From Edaphochlamys debaryana (lineage: Eukaryota > Chlorophyta > Chlorophyceae > Chlamydomonadales), in the NCBI GenBank assembly GCA_016858145.1, contig JAEHOE010000061.1, positions 639,051-703,050 on the forward strand: 64,000 bases of DNA, read 5' to 3'. Positions 1 to 10,359 of the stretch are shown in pieces. A model generated the notes under the pieces. The model was not told the DNA's origin. It saw only the letters and a list, made by a program, of their open reading frames with translations, and did not search any database. A program made the translations under genes and the position numbers. Each line of letters begins with the position of its first letter. The first letter of the stretch is position 1.

Positions 1-68
1 GCAGGTCACCCTTCATGACCCCGCGCCGCACAGCCATCCCGCCGCACACCGCACGACACCCGACCCAC

Positions 69-3000
69 CGCCATGAGCACGTGGCTGTATTTGCCGTCCG
101 CCGAGGTGCCCCCCCGGCAGCGCTCGACCTTGAAGTTGGCGAAGTCGGATACGAACGCGTCCACCACGTTTTGCTCGTACTCTTGGGCGTCGACCTCGGC
201 TTGGAGGGCGCTGGAGGGCGGGCCGGGTGGTAGGGTGCAATGGAGGCAGGGTGGGGTGGGTGGGGTGGGGTAGGGGTGGGGTAGGGATGGGCTAGGGGCG
301 GGGAGGTTGGGGAGGCGGAGGGCGCAGAGCCGGGCGCATGTAGTCCCTCTTTAGTAAGAAGGCTTGCCTGCCGATGTGGCTGTGCCTGCTAGCACCCCTG
401 GGCGGCGCAAGCCTTGCAACCCGCCCCGACCCTTCCCGCTCCCCGCCCCACCCCAGCCGGCCCTCACCGTTGCACCGAGTACCCAAACGTCCACTTCATG
501 TTTTGGAGCGCAGGGCTGCAGTCCACGGAACCATCGGCCGGGTTAAAGTAAGTGGACTGCCTGTTGTCCTGCTGAGCTCCGAACTTGAAGCAAACGCGGC
601 GGCAGATGGACGGCTTAATGACATACGGCGGACTGGGCGGCGGACTGGGCGGACTGGGCGGCTTCGGCAGCGACGGTGTGGGGGGGGCCTTGCAGGTGTA
701 ACCCGTGGAGGCCCGGCAACTGGCGCTGTCGGTGCTGGCGCTCGAAACCGACACACGCCAGTCGACACAGTCATCCGTGGGTGAATTGGCGAAGCCAGTC
801 ATCGCAGCGGCAATGTGATCGATGTCCTTGTATCCATCCCAAGAAGTGCGTGAGTCAAAGGATTGGACCAACATGGAGGCGAAGCGTGTACTGAGGGGGC
901 CGCAGTACTGTGGGGGGTTAGAAGAGGCAGGGGATGAGGCATGCACCGAGTCAGGCGGCAGTGGAGCACACAGGCGAAGGGAGGAGCGTGCGGGGTGCTG
1001 CTTAGAGTCGGCACGCAGGCAGGCTAGCGGGGTGGGGCATGCTGCTCGATCGAGGGCCCCGCTTCTTGCTCACTCACCTTAACGGTAGTGGAGTACATCA
1101 TCAAATCCTCATCATCGGGGTAGTTGGGATCCGGCTCTGAACGGCTTTCGCATTGGGTCACGCTCCACTGGTCCGGGTCAATGACCTTGGGCAGGTCCCG
1201 CTTAAGCTTGTCCAGTTTGGTACTGACGGACTCCTGGAAGTCTGGCACGAACACGTCCTTGAACAGACCCCAGACCTTGGAACAAGACGGCCCGAGTTGC
1301 GGACTGTAGCCAGGCATGGAGGCGGTCCAGGTCATGCACTGGCGAGCGCACTCGGGAGGGCTCGGTTTGCAGGTATATCCCGTGGACGCCTCGCACATGG
1401 AGCTGCCATGCGCATATTTGTCTCGGACAGAGACCTCCCAATTTGTGCACACCGCTTGTGGTGTATGACCGAAGCCAGTCATTGCGTTGCCAAGGTCATC
1501 GATGTCCTTGAGTCCATCCCAGGAAGCGCGCGATGCGAGGGATTCCGCAAGCATGGAGGCGAAGCGCGGGTTGACGGGGCCGCAGTACTGTGGGGGGTTA
1601 GAAGAGGCAGGGGATGAGGCATGCACTGGAGTCAGGCGGCAGTAGTGGAGCACACAGGCTGAGGGAGGTGTGGGGCGCTAGATTGGGCCCGCAGGAAAGC
1701 GGGGTGGGGCATGCAGGCTAGCAGGGAGGGGCATGCTGGGAAGGGCTGTGAGCGCGCTGCTCAATCGAAAGGCACGCCGATCCCTCACCTCAACCCAACT
1801 GGAAAAGATAATCATGTCGTCATCATCGGGGTGGTCGGGATCTCGGTCTGCATCGTTTGCGCATAGGGTCACTTTCCACAAGTACGGGTTGATGACTGCG
1901 GGCAGGTCCCAATCCTTCAGTTTGGTCTGGACGGATGCCTGAAGGTCTGGCACGAACACCTTCTGGAACAGATCGAAAACGTCAGAGCATCTCAGCCCGA
2001 GTCCCGGACTGTAGCCAGGCATAGAGCCCTTCCACCTAATGCACTGGTACATGCACTCCTGCGCGGGTGGGGGCTGCGTCTTAGTGCTCTTCGGCGGTGG
2101 AGACTTGGGCGGAGGAGGCGGAGGGGGTGGCGGGGGAGGGGGCGGGCTTGGGGGAGGGGGCGGCGGTGGAGAACTACTCGGCTTGGGGTGGGGTGGGGAC
2201 GGAGGACGAGGCCTGGGCGAGGGTGGAGAGCGCCGGGGCCGGGGCGAGGGTGGAGAGCGCAAGGGACGGGGCGAGGGCGGGGAGGGCTTGGCGCGGGGCG
2301 AGGGTGGAGACGGCGGCGGCATGGGTGGAGGCGGTTGGCAGAGGCTCGCCCAGTTCGTACCGCAAACTGGTACGGACTGACTAGATCCGGAACCGTAGCC
2401 GTACACAAGCAGGGTTGCGTAGGGGCACTCGGACTCCTTCGAGGAGCCTTGGCCCGTGAGCATCCGGGCGTGTTGGTCCAGTGAGATCTTGCCCTGCCAC
2501 GTGCGGTACGACAGGGCCCGCGGTACGGCAGGGCCGCCCAGGGCCTGGGAGAGGTCCCCGGTGTAGTTGGTGCACATCTGAGGGTGGGGGCGCAGATCAA
2601 GGAGGGGAAGAGGGGGCATGCGTGTTCAAGCTGATTCGCTAGGCTGCCGTGGATGTGTGGCGAGCGTGCAAGCCGGGGCCAAGGCGCCATGGTGACAGCA
2701 CCCCGATCGAATCCTACACACGATCCTTCAGGGCAGGCAGGCCGACACACTGCTACCGAGATGCCTCCTCCATCGGCGTGCTAGCCGGCCCCCGTTGGAT
2801 GCATTGCCTTACCGTAAAAGTCGAGGCATACGTCGAAGTTATCCTGCTCATCAGGCGATAGGAGCAGTCGCTGAGGCGCCACTGCTGCCGGAGAAACGCG
2901 CTGATCGTCGCGTTTGCAACGCCTTGTTGCTGCATCACGCTCGCGACGTCAGGAAGAAAGGTCGTGTTAAAATAGGCTGTCAGGTCCTCACAGCAGCTTG

Positions 3001-5672
3001 TGTTGCCCAAGCACTTGGCCTTGAAGTCGGAATCATCTTCCCACTCGATTGGACCGACGGGGGCATCGGCGTAAGTCATGCTGGTGCTTAACTGAACGCA
3101 CTGAGATGTGCAGACCGTGGGCTGAGGGGGAGGGGCGCGCCTGTGTGAAGGATGGGGTGGAGGGGAGAGGGGACCGGGGAAGGGGGGCGGGTTTAGTAAG
3201 CTAGGGGCACACCCTGTCAGAGGCAGGGTGGAAGCAGATACGAGTACGGCAGCATCCGCAGAGGGGCCCGCCGCCCCTGCCCCCCACCCCCCAGGCAAAG
3301 ACAACCCGAGCGAGGCTACGCATGCAACAACCCTCCCGTGCCGTACAGAGATGCCGTACGCACACTTGCGGCGGTGAGATCCTCGGTGGGGGATTCGGTG
3401 AGGGGGGCGGCGACCAGTAGTTCGTACACACGCTCTCCATGCCGCCAAAGCAGTCCGGGTTCCCACCTTCTTCTGCCATATCGAAGGCCTCAATCATAGC
3501 GCTGACGCACAACCTGCGGAGGTGATTGAGAGGCAGGAGGGGACGCGGGTTTAGTTCCTTGGAGCCCCACGCACCTACCGACCTGAGAGTGCGCACCACC
3601 GCAGGACAATGCTGCTAGCTTCAGGTCATGTCAGGCTTTCAGTTAGAGTATTGTGCAGTCTGCCGTGCGTGCAACGGGATCCCCTACGCCTCGCCCACGT
3701 GAACTTCTGAAGGCCCTTCAGCGTCCCACCTTTTGCCGTTGCCGTCAACAAAGCTATAGCCGGTAATGTCGCTTGCGTGCGCCTTGAGCGAGATTCTGCC
3801 TCTCCAAAGCTTGAGGGCTTTGGCGATAGCCGGTCCAAGGCCGTTTACAGTCAGGGTGCCACAGAACTGCGTGGGGGATGGCGGTAAAAGGGAGCGTGCA
3901 GACTAGTGCAGACATGGGCGGGGCGGAACCAGCACTCAGGGGAGACAGAAGCTGGGTAGCGTGGGGCCAGAGTGGGTCACACTGGGAACGATCCGCCCGC
4001 CACGTGGATCTGCCGTGTGCAAGAGGCTCTCATCGATCTACCCAGCTAGCTATTAGCATGGCCCACGTGCAACCCAGTTCAGGGCGAGTCTGGGCTTCAG
4101 GGCCGTCTCAACACACCAGCATCTCTGTCTCGTAGACAAACGGCAAGTCGCCGCCCAGCCCCACGGGCGTCCAGGAGCACTCGGCCAGACCCCACCGCCT
4201 GCATGCACGCGCGCAGCATTGGAGCACAGTTCAGTCAGCTGCAAGCGGGCGAGTACTGTGTCCAAGTAGACCCGCAGGCGGCGGGGGATGATGCGCGTGG
4301 AGCTGTTGTGCGTGCAACCACAATACTCCCGCTCCACACCAGCTAGCCTAGCACTGCACTTGGCACGTCACGTCCCCCACGAGCAGTGTGAGCAGCGTTG
4401 CTATCTTCCCTGGGCCGAAGTGCGGGAGGTCCCGCACTCGGACCTCGGGTCCAAGCCCAAGAGTGCGAAAGCGGGCCGCACTTCGTGGCCCTTGGCGGCC
4501 CAAAACGTGCGACCGCACTTGGCAAGCGCTTGCCGCCCAGAAGTGCGGGAGAGTGCGGTGGAGTGTAGCGGAGGGCGCGGCGTTCTGGAGGCCTGTTTCA
4601 AGCGGATGAGTCTGCCTGGCTCTCGCCCTTGTGCATGAGCTGATGTAGGCGGGCAACTGGGGGTCTTGAATTCCAGCAGCAACCCCGTAGTGTATGCTGC
4701 AAGTGCATGTGATGCGGGCTGGACGGTGGGGGTGGGAAGGGGACTGCCTGCCCGGCTGGCCGCGCCCGTTCGGTGGGCCCCCCAGGGGTTGAGGGGCCCC
4801 CGCACCTGAGCCGCCAGAAGGCTCAAAAATGTGCCGGCGCGGGCCGCACTCGCAACCAAACTTTGCTACAAAAGTGCGGGAGCTTCCGCACATGAGGCTC
4901 TTTCCGTCACCGAAAGTGCGGGATGGCCTCACTCCCCCGCACTTACGCACTAAGATAGCAACACTGAGTGTGAGTAGTCCCTCTGCAAGAGTATCAGTCT
5001 CAGAGCACCCAGACCGAGCGTGCTTCATTCGCACGCACCTGGCCGCTTTATCTCTGTCGCCCAAGCCGATAACCGAGACGCCCATGGCAGCAGCGAGGTC
5101 CGGGAAGAAGACCCTCCGGAAATAGTTGGTCTGGTTGGTGGCCAGCGCCGGGTCGCAGTTGTTGGTGATGTTTGGTGGCGCGACCGGCGTGGTCAGCGTG
5201 AACTGGATGCACTGCGTGTAGCAATTGCTTTGGGCGCCTCTGCAGGGTGGGGGCAAAGGGGTGGGGCACGAGTGCGCGAGCAGTGGGTGAGCATCGGGTG
5301 AGCATCGGGGGGGTGAGTGAGGGTCGCGGGGGAAGGTCGGGCGGGCCAGGTAGGTGGGCGGGGTGACGTTGGGTTTCGGCGGGCCGGCCAGACGTGGCCG
5401 TAAGACTCGTCGAGTGTGGGCTGAGCATAGGCAACGTGTTGCTCTGCTCGCAGGGGGTGGCGGCGGCGGACCCTGGCTTCATGTCACCGCGCACGAGCGC
5501 GGAACTTCGCGCAGCCGCAGTTCCCGACTGCCTCCAGCCCCCACGCATATGGTAGTCTACTGATATGCAAAGTCCTGCTTCATAGGACGGACATCGCTCG
5601 GGGCATGAACGAGTGAACTCACACGACGGCGATCGCCGCAGCCGCGAGGACCACAGCGATGATAGTCTTCAT
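69..5672 (-). CDS. Pherophorin gene, copy 1 (3' end outside window)
   Basis: Extracellular-matrix hydroxyproline-rich glycoprotein of the pherophorin family. The exons, in transcript order, are 5,623-5,672; 5,039-5,239; 4,117-4,198; 3,730-3,866; 3,360-3,513; 2,813-3,121; 1,789-2,577; 1,078-1,587; 468-907; 69-210. The terminal exon, seen at 30,266-30,595 in the paralogue, lies beyond position 1. Exon 1 encodes a signal peptide (MKTIIAVVLAAAAIAV) and ends at a phase-2 GTGAGT donor. Cysteine signatures such as NCYTQC, CTSQC, CMYQC, CARQC and CRRVC mark five successive pherophorin domains. A long Pro/Ser/Arg linker sits in the 789-bp exon. All phases match the intact paralogue and no stop was found in an exon, so it looks functional despite the hAT element in intron 2. 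The exon 3 start was set by an acceptor conserved in both copies (TGCAG then GCG). Confidence 0.88.
4393..4966. mobile_element. Non-autonomous hAT-type element in pherophorin intron 2
   Basis: Both ends carry the inverted repeat CAG(C/T)GTTGCTATCTT, and 8-bp direct repeats AGTGTGAG flank it exactly (4,385-4,392 and 4,967-4,974). A CAG-type terminus with an 8-bp target duplication is characteristic of the hAT superfamily. The interior has many subterminal copies of AAGTGCGG or its complement, as expected for transposase-binding sites, and no transposase ORF. The homologous intron of the second pherophorin (35,350-35,611) lacks it: it is 262 bp against 840 bp here. Confidence 0.9.
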
Positions 5673-7229
5673 ATCTTGCTCTTTACATATGCTCGGAGGG
5701 CTTGCCCAGGAGTGTGATTGACCGCACGCAGGTACGCACGCTCCAAGAGGCTCCTAGCGCGTTGACGTCAACACTGTCTGGGTAAGCCTAGGTAAGAAAT
5801 GCGCGGACGTGCCTAATGTATGCAATGGGCGGAGCAATGCGCGTCCTGATGTCGCCCGTGTTGTCCTGCCTGCGCCCAGTTACGCCAGAAACCGGCCATG
5901 GCCGACGGTCGAAGCGGTCGTACGCCGAACTCGCACCTACCTACCCGCCCGTGGCGCGCCATTTGTTATGTTATCTTTGGAGAAAATGAATTAGACTGCC
6001 AGCATGCCTGTCGGCCAAGCGAGATGTGGGCTCGCTCCCTGGGACATGCGGGGACATGCGAGTGTCAGCTCCCCCTCGCTCTGTTGTGCGCACAACACCC
6101 TCCTTCTCCGCTACGGCCCGCCCCAGGGCAAGAGCACCTCCTCCGTCCCCACGGAGCCCGCAAACAGCAGCAGCGTGTTAGCTTCGTGGAGCTTGGAGAA
6201 GGCGCGCAGGCGCATGGACGTCGCGTCGTGCAACAAGAGGTTTAGTGCACTGGTTGATGCCTAGGCAGGAATCCTACCGTTACACGTCGGCTCGCGAGTT
6301 GGGCGGCATCGCGCCATGGCTGCACGATTTCCTCATGGACGGGGGTGCCAGAAGTCGCCCTCCAGCACCAGGTCTTGGAGGTCACAGGACGTGCTGCCGT
6401 CGTCGGTTTGGGGCAGTTCGCGTGCGACTGAAGAACGAGAGCACGTGGCAGTGGGCGAGGGCGATCGAGCATGGGGCGCGGTTGATTGGCCGTCCGCGAG
6501 GATCAGCAAGAGGACATCTGGCGGGCAGGTCGGCAGCACCGAGCACGGCGACTCAGGTTGTGTATGTGCTGCAGAAGATGAGTTCATGTCGCAACTATAA
6601 GGCGTCGGTACCGCGTTTGGGTGGGACGGAATTAACGGGCTGTTGGACGGGAGCCGGAGAGCATGGTGAGGCGGCGGACTCGTCGGGCAGTCTGGAGGAG
6701 CGATTCCCGGTGCAGCGCAAGCGGCACCGAGGCTCCTACATGGGGTAATATATAGCGACGACAGCAACCATGGTTTAAGCGCAGCACGGCTTCCAAGCCG
6801 AGGCGCAAGCGAGAGGTCTCGAGGTGGCATGTGCGGCATCGCGGGAAGCCGCGGGACTGCTTATCGGCAAGCGAGGCGGGAGTCTGCGGAAGGGACATGT
6901 CGTCAGACTGAAGGGAGGGAAAGCGGGACAAGGCAGGGTAACTGACAGCTACCCCGGGGGGCCGCTGGGGGTGGGAGCGGGTTACACCGTGTGGCTCGTG
7001 CCCGTTCCCGACTGAAGCGCACTGTCTCCGAACAGGACTGCGAATATTTTTATATGTCTGTCCCACTCCTTTAAAGCGCAAACTCGCTAACTCCACGCCC
7101 GCCCGCATTCGCGCGCCCTCATTTGCTGCTCGTGCGACGTGTTTCCTTAGCTTCAGCTTTGATCAGACTAACGCCTTCAAAGTAGCAAGACACTGATCGG
7201 CACCTGCCAAGGCGCGCGGCTGAGGCAGC
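5673..7229. promoter_or_regulatory. Divergent upstream region between pherophorin 1 and the SAE1 fragment
   Basis: About 1.55 kb between the pherophorin start codon (minus strand) and the SAE1-type start codon (plus strand). It aligns with 36,282-37,912, so it was duplicated with its genes and should hold both promoters. A decayed coding relic lies in its middle and is listed separately. No TATA box or other motif could be assigned with confidence. Confidence 0.5.
6100..6600 (-). pseudogene. Decayed coding relic, unknown family (copy 1)
   Basis: On the minus strand this region encodes pieces of a protein that is better preserved at 36,790-37,290. One piece contains LPQTDDGSTSCDLQD, VHEEIVQPW and DAAQL; the other is related to LLLLFVGSMGTEEV. 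In this copy the reading frame shifts several times, and about 60 bp absent from copy 2 separate the two pieces. The family was not recognised. It could be an old exon of a lost gene or part of a transposon. Confidence 0.35.
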
Positions 7230-7708
7230 ATGGCGCCAGCGCTGGACACGCTTAGGGCCTGTTCACATGGTATTGCGAACCAGGGCTGGTTCGGGTCGGG
7301 TTCGGGTCGGGTTTGCCCAACCGTGCTCACACGCAACAAGGGCACGGTGGCACGAACCAGGCCTAACCAGGGTGAACCGGGCACGCGAGCCGGCCGCCTT
7401 GCCTCATATGACTTGATATCTAGTGTAATACTGTATAGAAAGCCCTAATCAAGCTCCCTCCCTGGAAGCGACTTCCGCTGACAGAAGGCCATGACAACTC
7501 ATCCCTGAGACCTATGCTAGTGTAGCCAATATCAAAGCCTGGTGCGATCCTCCCCGCTTATACGACGTTTTCGCGCGGTCGCGACGCACATGTCGGCGTC
7601 TCACGGCCCTGCCGCGGTATTGGACACTGCTGAAGTACTTGCTCGCAGCGAACCAGACCCGACATGTGAACACACCCTTACGGAGGCGCAGGCGGCCGTG
7701 TATGACCG
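7230..7708 (+). pseudogene. Truncated SAE1 first exon, split by a MITE
   Basis: From the start codon at 7,230 the first codons (MAPALDTL) are identical to those of the intact SAE1 at 37,913. After 25 bases the reading frame is broken by a 423-bp element. It resumes at 7,678 (TEAQAAVYDR) and loses similarity to SAE1 at about 7,708, at the edge of the duplication. No later SAE1 exon follows, so this fragment cannot make an E1 subunit. Established fact: full SAE1 needs its whole adenylation fold. Confidence 0.88.
7255..7677. mobile_element. PIF/Harbinger-like MITE
   Basis: A 423-bp element bounded by imperfect inverted repeats (GGGCCTGTTCACATG and the complement of CATGTGAACACACCC, 13 of 15 matching). 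It is flanked by TTA on both sides (7,252-7,254 and 7,678-7,680). A 3-bp TTA duplication with GGG-starting ends is diagnostic of PIF/Harbinger (Tourist-like) elements. The paralogous site in SAE1 at 37,913 onward has a single TTA, giving a clean empty site. Inside are short repeats of GGTTCGGGTC and no ORF. Confidence 0.9.
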
Positions 7709-8082
7709 AGGGGCAGCTGGAGGCAGCGCATCGACCCCGTGCTGCAGGTGGGGGGGGGGGGCTGCGTCGTTGGGAGGGAGGGGGCAAGGAGGGGGAGCGG
7801 TCTTGCTTGGGAGGGAAAGCGAAAGGCACAAGCGGTGGGGCGGCGGTTCAAGGCGCCAGCGCATTGGTTCAGGGGAGTTGGAAACCGGGATGGAGCAGGG
7901 AGGACAGGGTCGTCGGGGCGGTGGTGGAGGTGGGCGAGAGGTGGTGGAGGGCACACGTTGCAGAGGGCAGCCTTGGGTGCCGGCACCGGGACAGGTGGGG
8001 TCAGGGCAGGGCAGCCTGGGACCCCTCCACACCTGACCCCTTCCGCTACCCTGTCCGACCCCTGGCTCCCCCGGCCCCCCAG

Positions 8083-8880
8083 GTGGCTGCCGAGGAGCCC
8101 CTCCCCGCGCTGCCCCCCCTGGACCCCTCTGCGGACGCCCGCGCCGCCGAGGGCGCCGTGGTCTTCTCCCGCGTGGCCGCCGGCCTGGCGCCCTTCGAGA
8201 TCTCCCGCCTCTTCTCCGCCATGCTGTAGCTCATCAACAACAGGTGGGGAGGGAGGGAGGAAGGGGGTGAAGAAGGGAGGGATTTGGGGGAGGTTTTCGG
8301 TCTGCTGGGACAGGGTGGGCGGATCAGGCGCGGAGAGAGCACGCCGACTGGGCCCTGGGCCTTGGCCCCTTCCCATGGCAAGCCTGTGTTTGCTGCAGCC
8401 CAGGACCGCGCGCACATAGTACCCGTCGAACCTCCTGCCTCCGCCGAAACGTACGAATGCCTGGCATCCTGTCTGGCTCCTACCCTCCACTATCCTTGAA
8501 CGCAACCCTCCGTCCTTCTTTTCAGTCTCAACAGCCTGCCCCTTCCTTGACTACCCCATGCTGAACCCGCAACCTCCTCCTCTACAACGCCCCTTCCGTG
8601 ACTTTACTGCACTCCTTACAACCGCCTTTACCCCCTCGCCTTCCCCTCCCTCTCCTTCCTCTACAAACCCCGCCCTCCCCCCAAAGGAACGTGAACAACC
8701 TACCGGCCTTCCTTGGCTGCCCCAGACTTAACGCGCAATCTCCTCCCTCTACAACCCCCTCTCCCTCCCCTTCCCTGCCCTCCCCAAAAAAACGTGGAGA
8801 TCCTCAAGGCTGACTCCCGGGCGGCCCCCGCGGGCGACGTCCCCCCCGTGGGCGGGGAGGCTTAGGACGCGGCAGAGAAG
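8083..8880 (+). pseudogene. Exon-like pseudogene fragments, unknown family
   Basis: After a polypyrimidine-AG acceptor, 8,083-8,250 reads as a good exon (contains ALPPLDPSADARAAEG, then FEISRLFSAML), but a TAG stop interrupts it just before LINN and a GTGGGG donor. A second piece at about 8,792-8,880 continues in exon-like fashion (NVEILKADSR, AGDVPPVGGEA) and has its own TAG. Two in-frame stops in otherwise exon-like sequence suggest a decayed gene next to the duplication edge. I could not name the family. The remaining sequence of 7,709-8,082 and 8,251-8,791 is intron-like and low complexity. Confidence 0.4.
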
Positions 8881-9326
8881 AAGTGTAGGGGGGCGGAGGG
8901 GGCAGCAGCGCGGGGTGCACCACAAGACAAACGGGAACCGCCTTCCTGTGCGGGGGATGAGAAGTAGGGGGGGCGGCGGGGGCGGCAGGATGCGTGCGTG
9001 TAAAGGGAGGGGCCAGGGAGGATGCGGGTGAGGGGACCATCGAGGGTGCAGCGCTGGTACCGGTGTCTACCACAAGCCCATGGGCCAGCGCCTGGCGCTA
9101 AGAGGAGAATGTGGGTGGCGCCAGCGGGGTCTGCACCCGCCGAAGCGATGACCAGTACCTCGGCAGAGTCAGTGCGAGAGTGTCTGGACTCTCGAGTCTA
9201 GGCTAGCACAGTCCATACCGGTAGCCATGCTCACTTGGGTGAAGGCAAGTGAGGCTCCAAAGTCAGGGCCAGGGAAATGTTCGTCTTCCTCGCAATGCTC
9301 TCCACCGTGCTCACTTCCCAGGCGCC
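8881..9326. other. No recognisable feature
   Basis: GC-rich sequence with purine/pyrimidine tracts. No exon-like segment, RNA gene or repeat boundary that I can support. Confidence 0.5.
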
Positions 9327-9555
9327 TATCCCAGGCGCCTCCAGCCGCAGGGCCCCACTTGTTGTCCGTGCGGCCATGGATGGAGATGGACCATGACCGC
9401 GAGCACACGCCCAAGAGTTTTTGGCGACAGATTGGATCCATCGCCGGGATTTTTAAGCAATGGATCCAGATCCGACGGCTGGTGGGCGGGCATGATCCTG
9501 CAAGGAGGCGGGCGGGCGGGGGTGGGAGGGGGGGTCGGGGGCGTCAGTGTGACCC
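9327..9555 (-). mobile_element. Relic of the DDE transposon 5' end
   Basis: This segment matches 27,649-27,878 (the transposase N-terminal coding part and the upstream polypyrimidine intron) in the same orientation. It lacks about 14 bp inside the coding part (after LGRVLAV) and about 90 bp between the GGGGGCGTCAG and GTGTGACCCGTC blocks. It has no further transposase exons beside it, so it is a truncated, frame-shifted copy. The shared block stops at GTGTGACCCGTC, which may mark the outer end of the transposon family. Confidence 0.7.
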
Positions 9556-10359
9556 GTCGACGGGTGGAGTGCTCCACAACGCGCGCAAGCCGCGCTCCGC
9601 CCCTGCGCGTCAATGAATAGAGGGGTCAGACTTGGCAACATCCCGCGCGACAGCTGGCCCCGAAGCACCTTGCTCGCAAAATGCAGTCCATCCCGGGCGC
9701 GTTCGGGCTGCCTACTGACGTCGCTTACCGTGACCGCTCTGTGCGACCCCTTGACTCCAACCGCAGGCGCTGGGTCGGCTCCGCCTTGCCTAGTCGCTAC
9801 TTTGCCGGCGCGGTTGCCCGCTGCATGTCGCTGGGTCCATCGTGAGCGCGAACCGCGCGGTTCTCGCTCTGCAGGACTTGTCTGCTACCAGGTATGTGGG
9901 TATAAGCTATGCCATTCGTAAGCTTTACAAAAGGCCGGCCGTAGGGCTCAAGGGTTTATGTCGGTGGGCGCCGACGGCACGGGCCCGAAGCCCAACACCC
10001 ATCTTTCAGCCATCACATGTCCGCCACCGACCACCCCGCAGCAGCCGGGTTGCACACCATCAAGCCATCAATACTTGATAAGTCGTCCCCGCTATAAACC
10101 CCCGCAAACCCCGAGGGTGTGCACCATGTCCATTAACCGTGAACATGCTCAGATTCTGCCAATCCACTCTCTGCGCGTGACGCACAGAGCAGCACGTGCA
10201 ATGATTGCGACCAGCTAGATTATGCGCTTAGTTAATATCTATACATCCCTTCTCGTTGCCGCCCTAAAACCCCTTGTGTTGTCCCTCCTTGCCCCCCTTC
10301 CTGTCCCCCCACGCCCTCTCCCTCAGGCCGGCCCGGGTCCCTCCGCCCCGCGCCCCGCA
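9556..10359. other. Flank between relic and transposase 3' end; one small ORF
   Basis: No gene recognised. A 54-codon plus-strand ORF at about 9,681-9,845 (starts MQSIPGAFGLPTDV, ends ARCMSLGPS) looks moderately protein-like but has no known relative that I can name. The last part should include the 3' untranslated region and the left end of the DDE transposon, whose terminal inverted repeat I could not locate. Confidence 0.35.

Larger units (their letters stand above)
1..7708. repeat. Segmental duplication, copy 1 (pherophorin + SAE1 5' end)
   Basis: This stretch aligns throughout with 31,008-37,965: same exon order, mostly identical exon lengths, and similar introns and upstream region. 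Copy 1 differs by two small transposons (4,393-4,966 and 7,255-7,677) and scattered small indels. Similarity ends about 8 codons after the MITE, inside what would be SAE1 exon 1. The left boundary lies outside the window. Confidence 0.9.

Noticed and set aside
2039..2484. Gly-rich plus-strand ORFs here and at 33,088-33,469
   Set aside because: They are the antisense of the pherophorin Pro/Ser/Arg linker.
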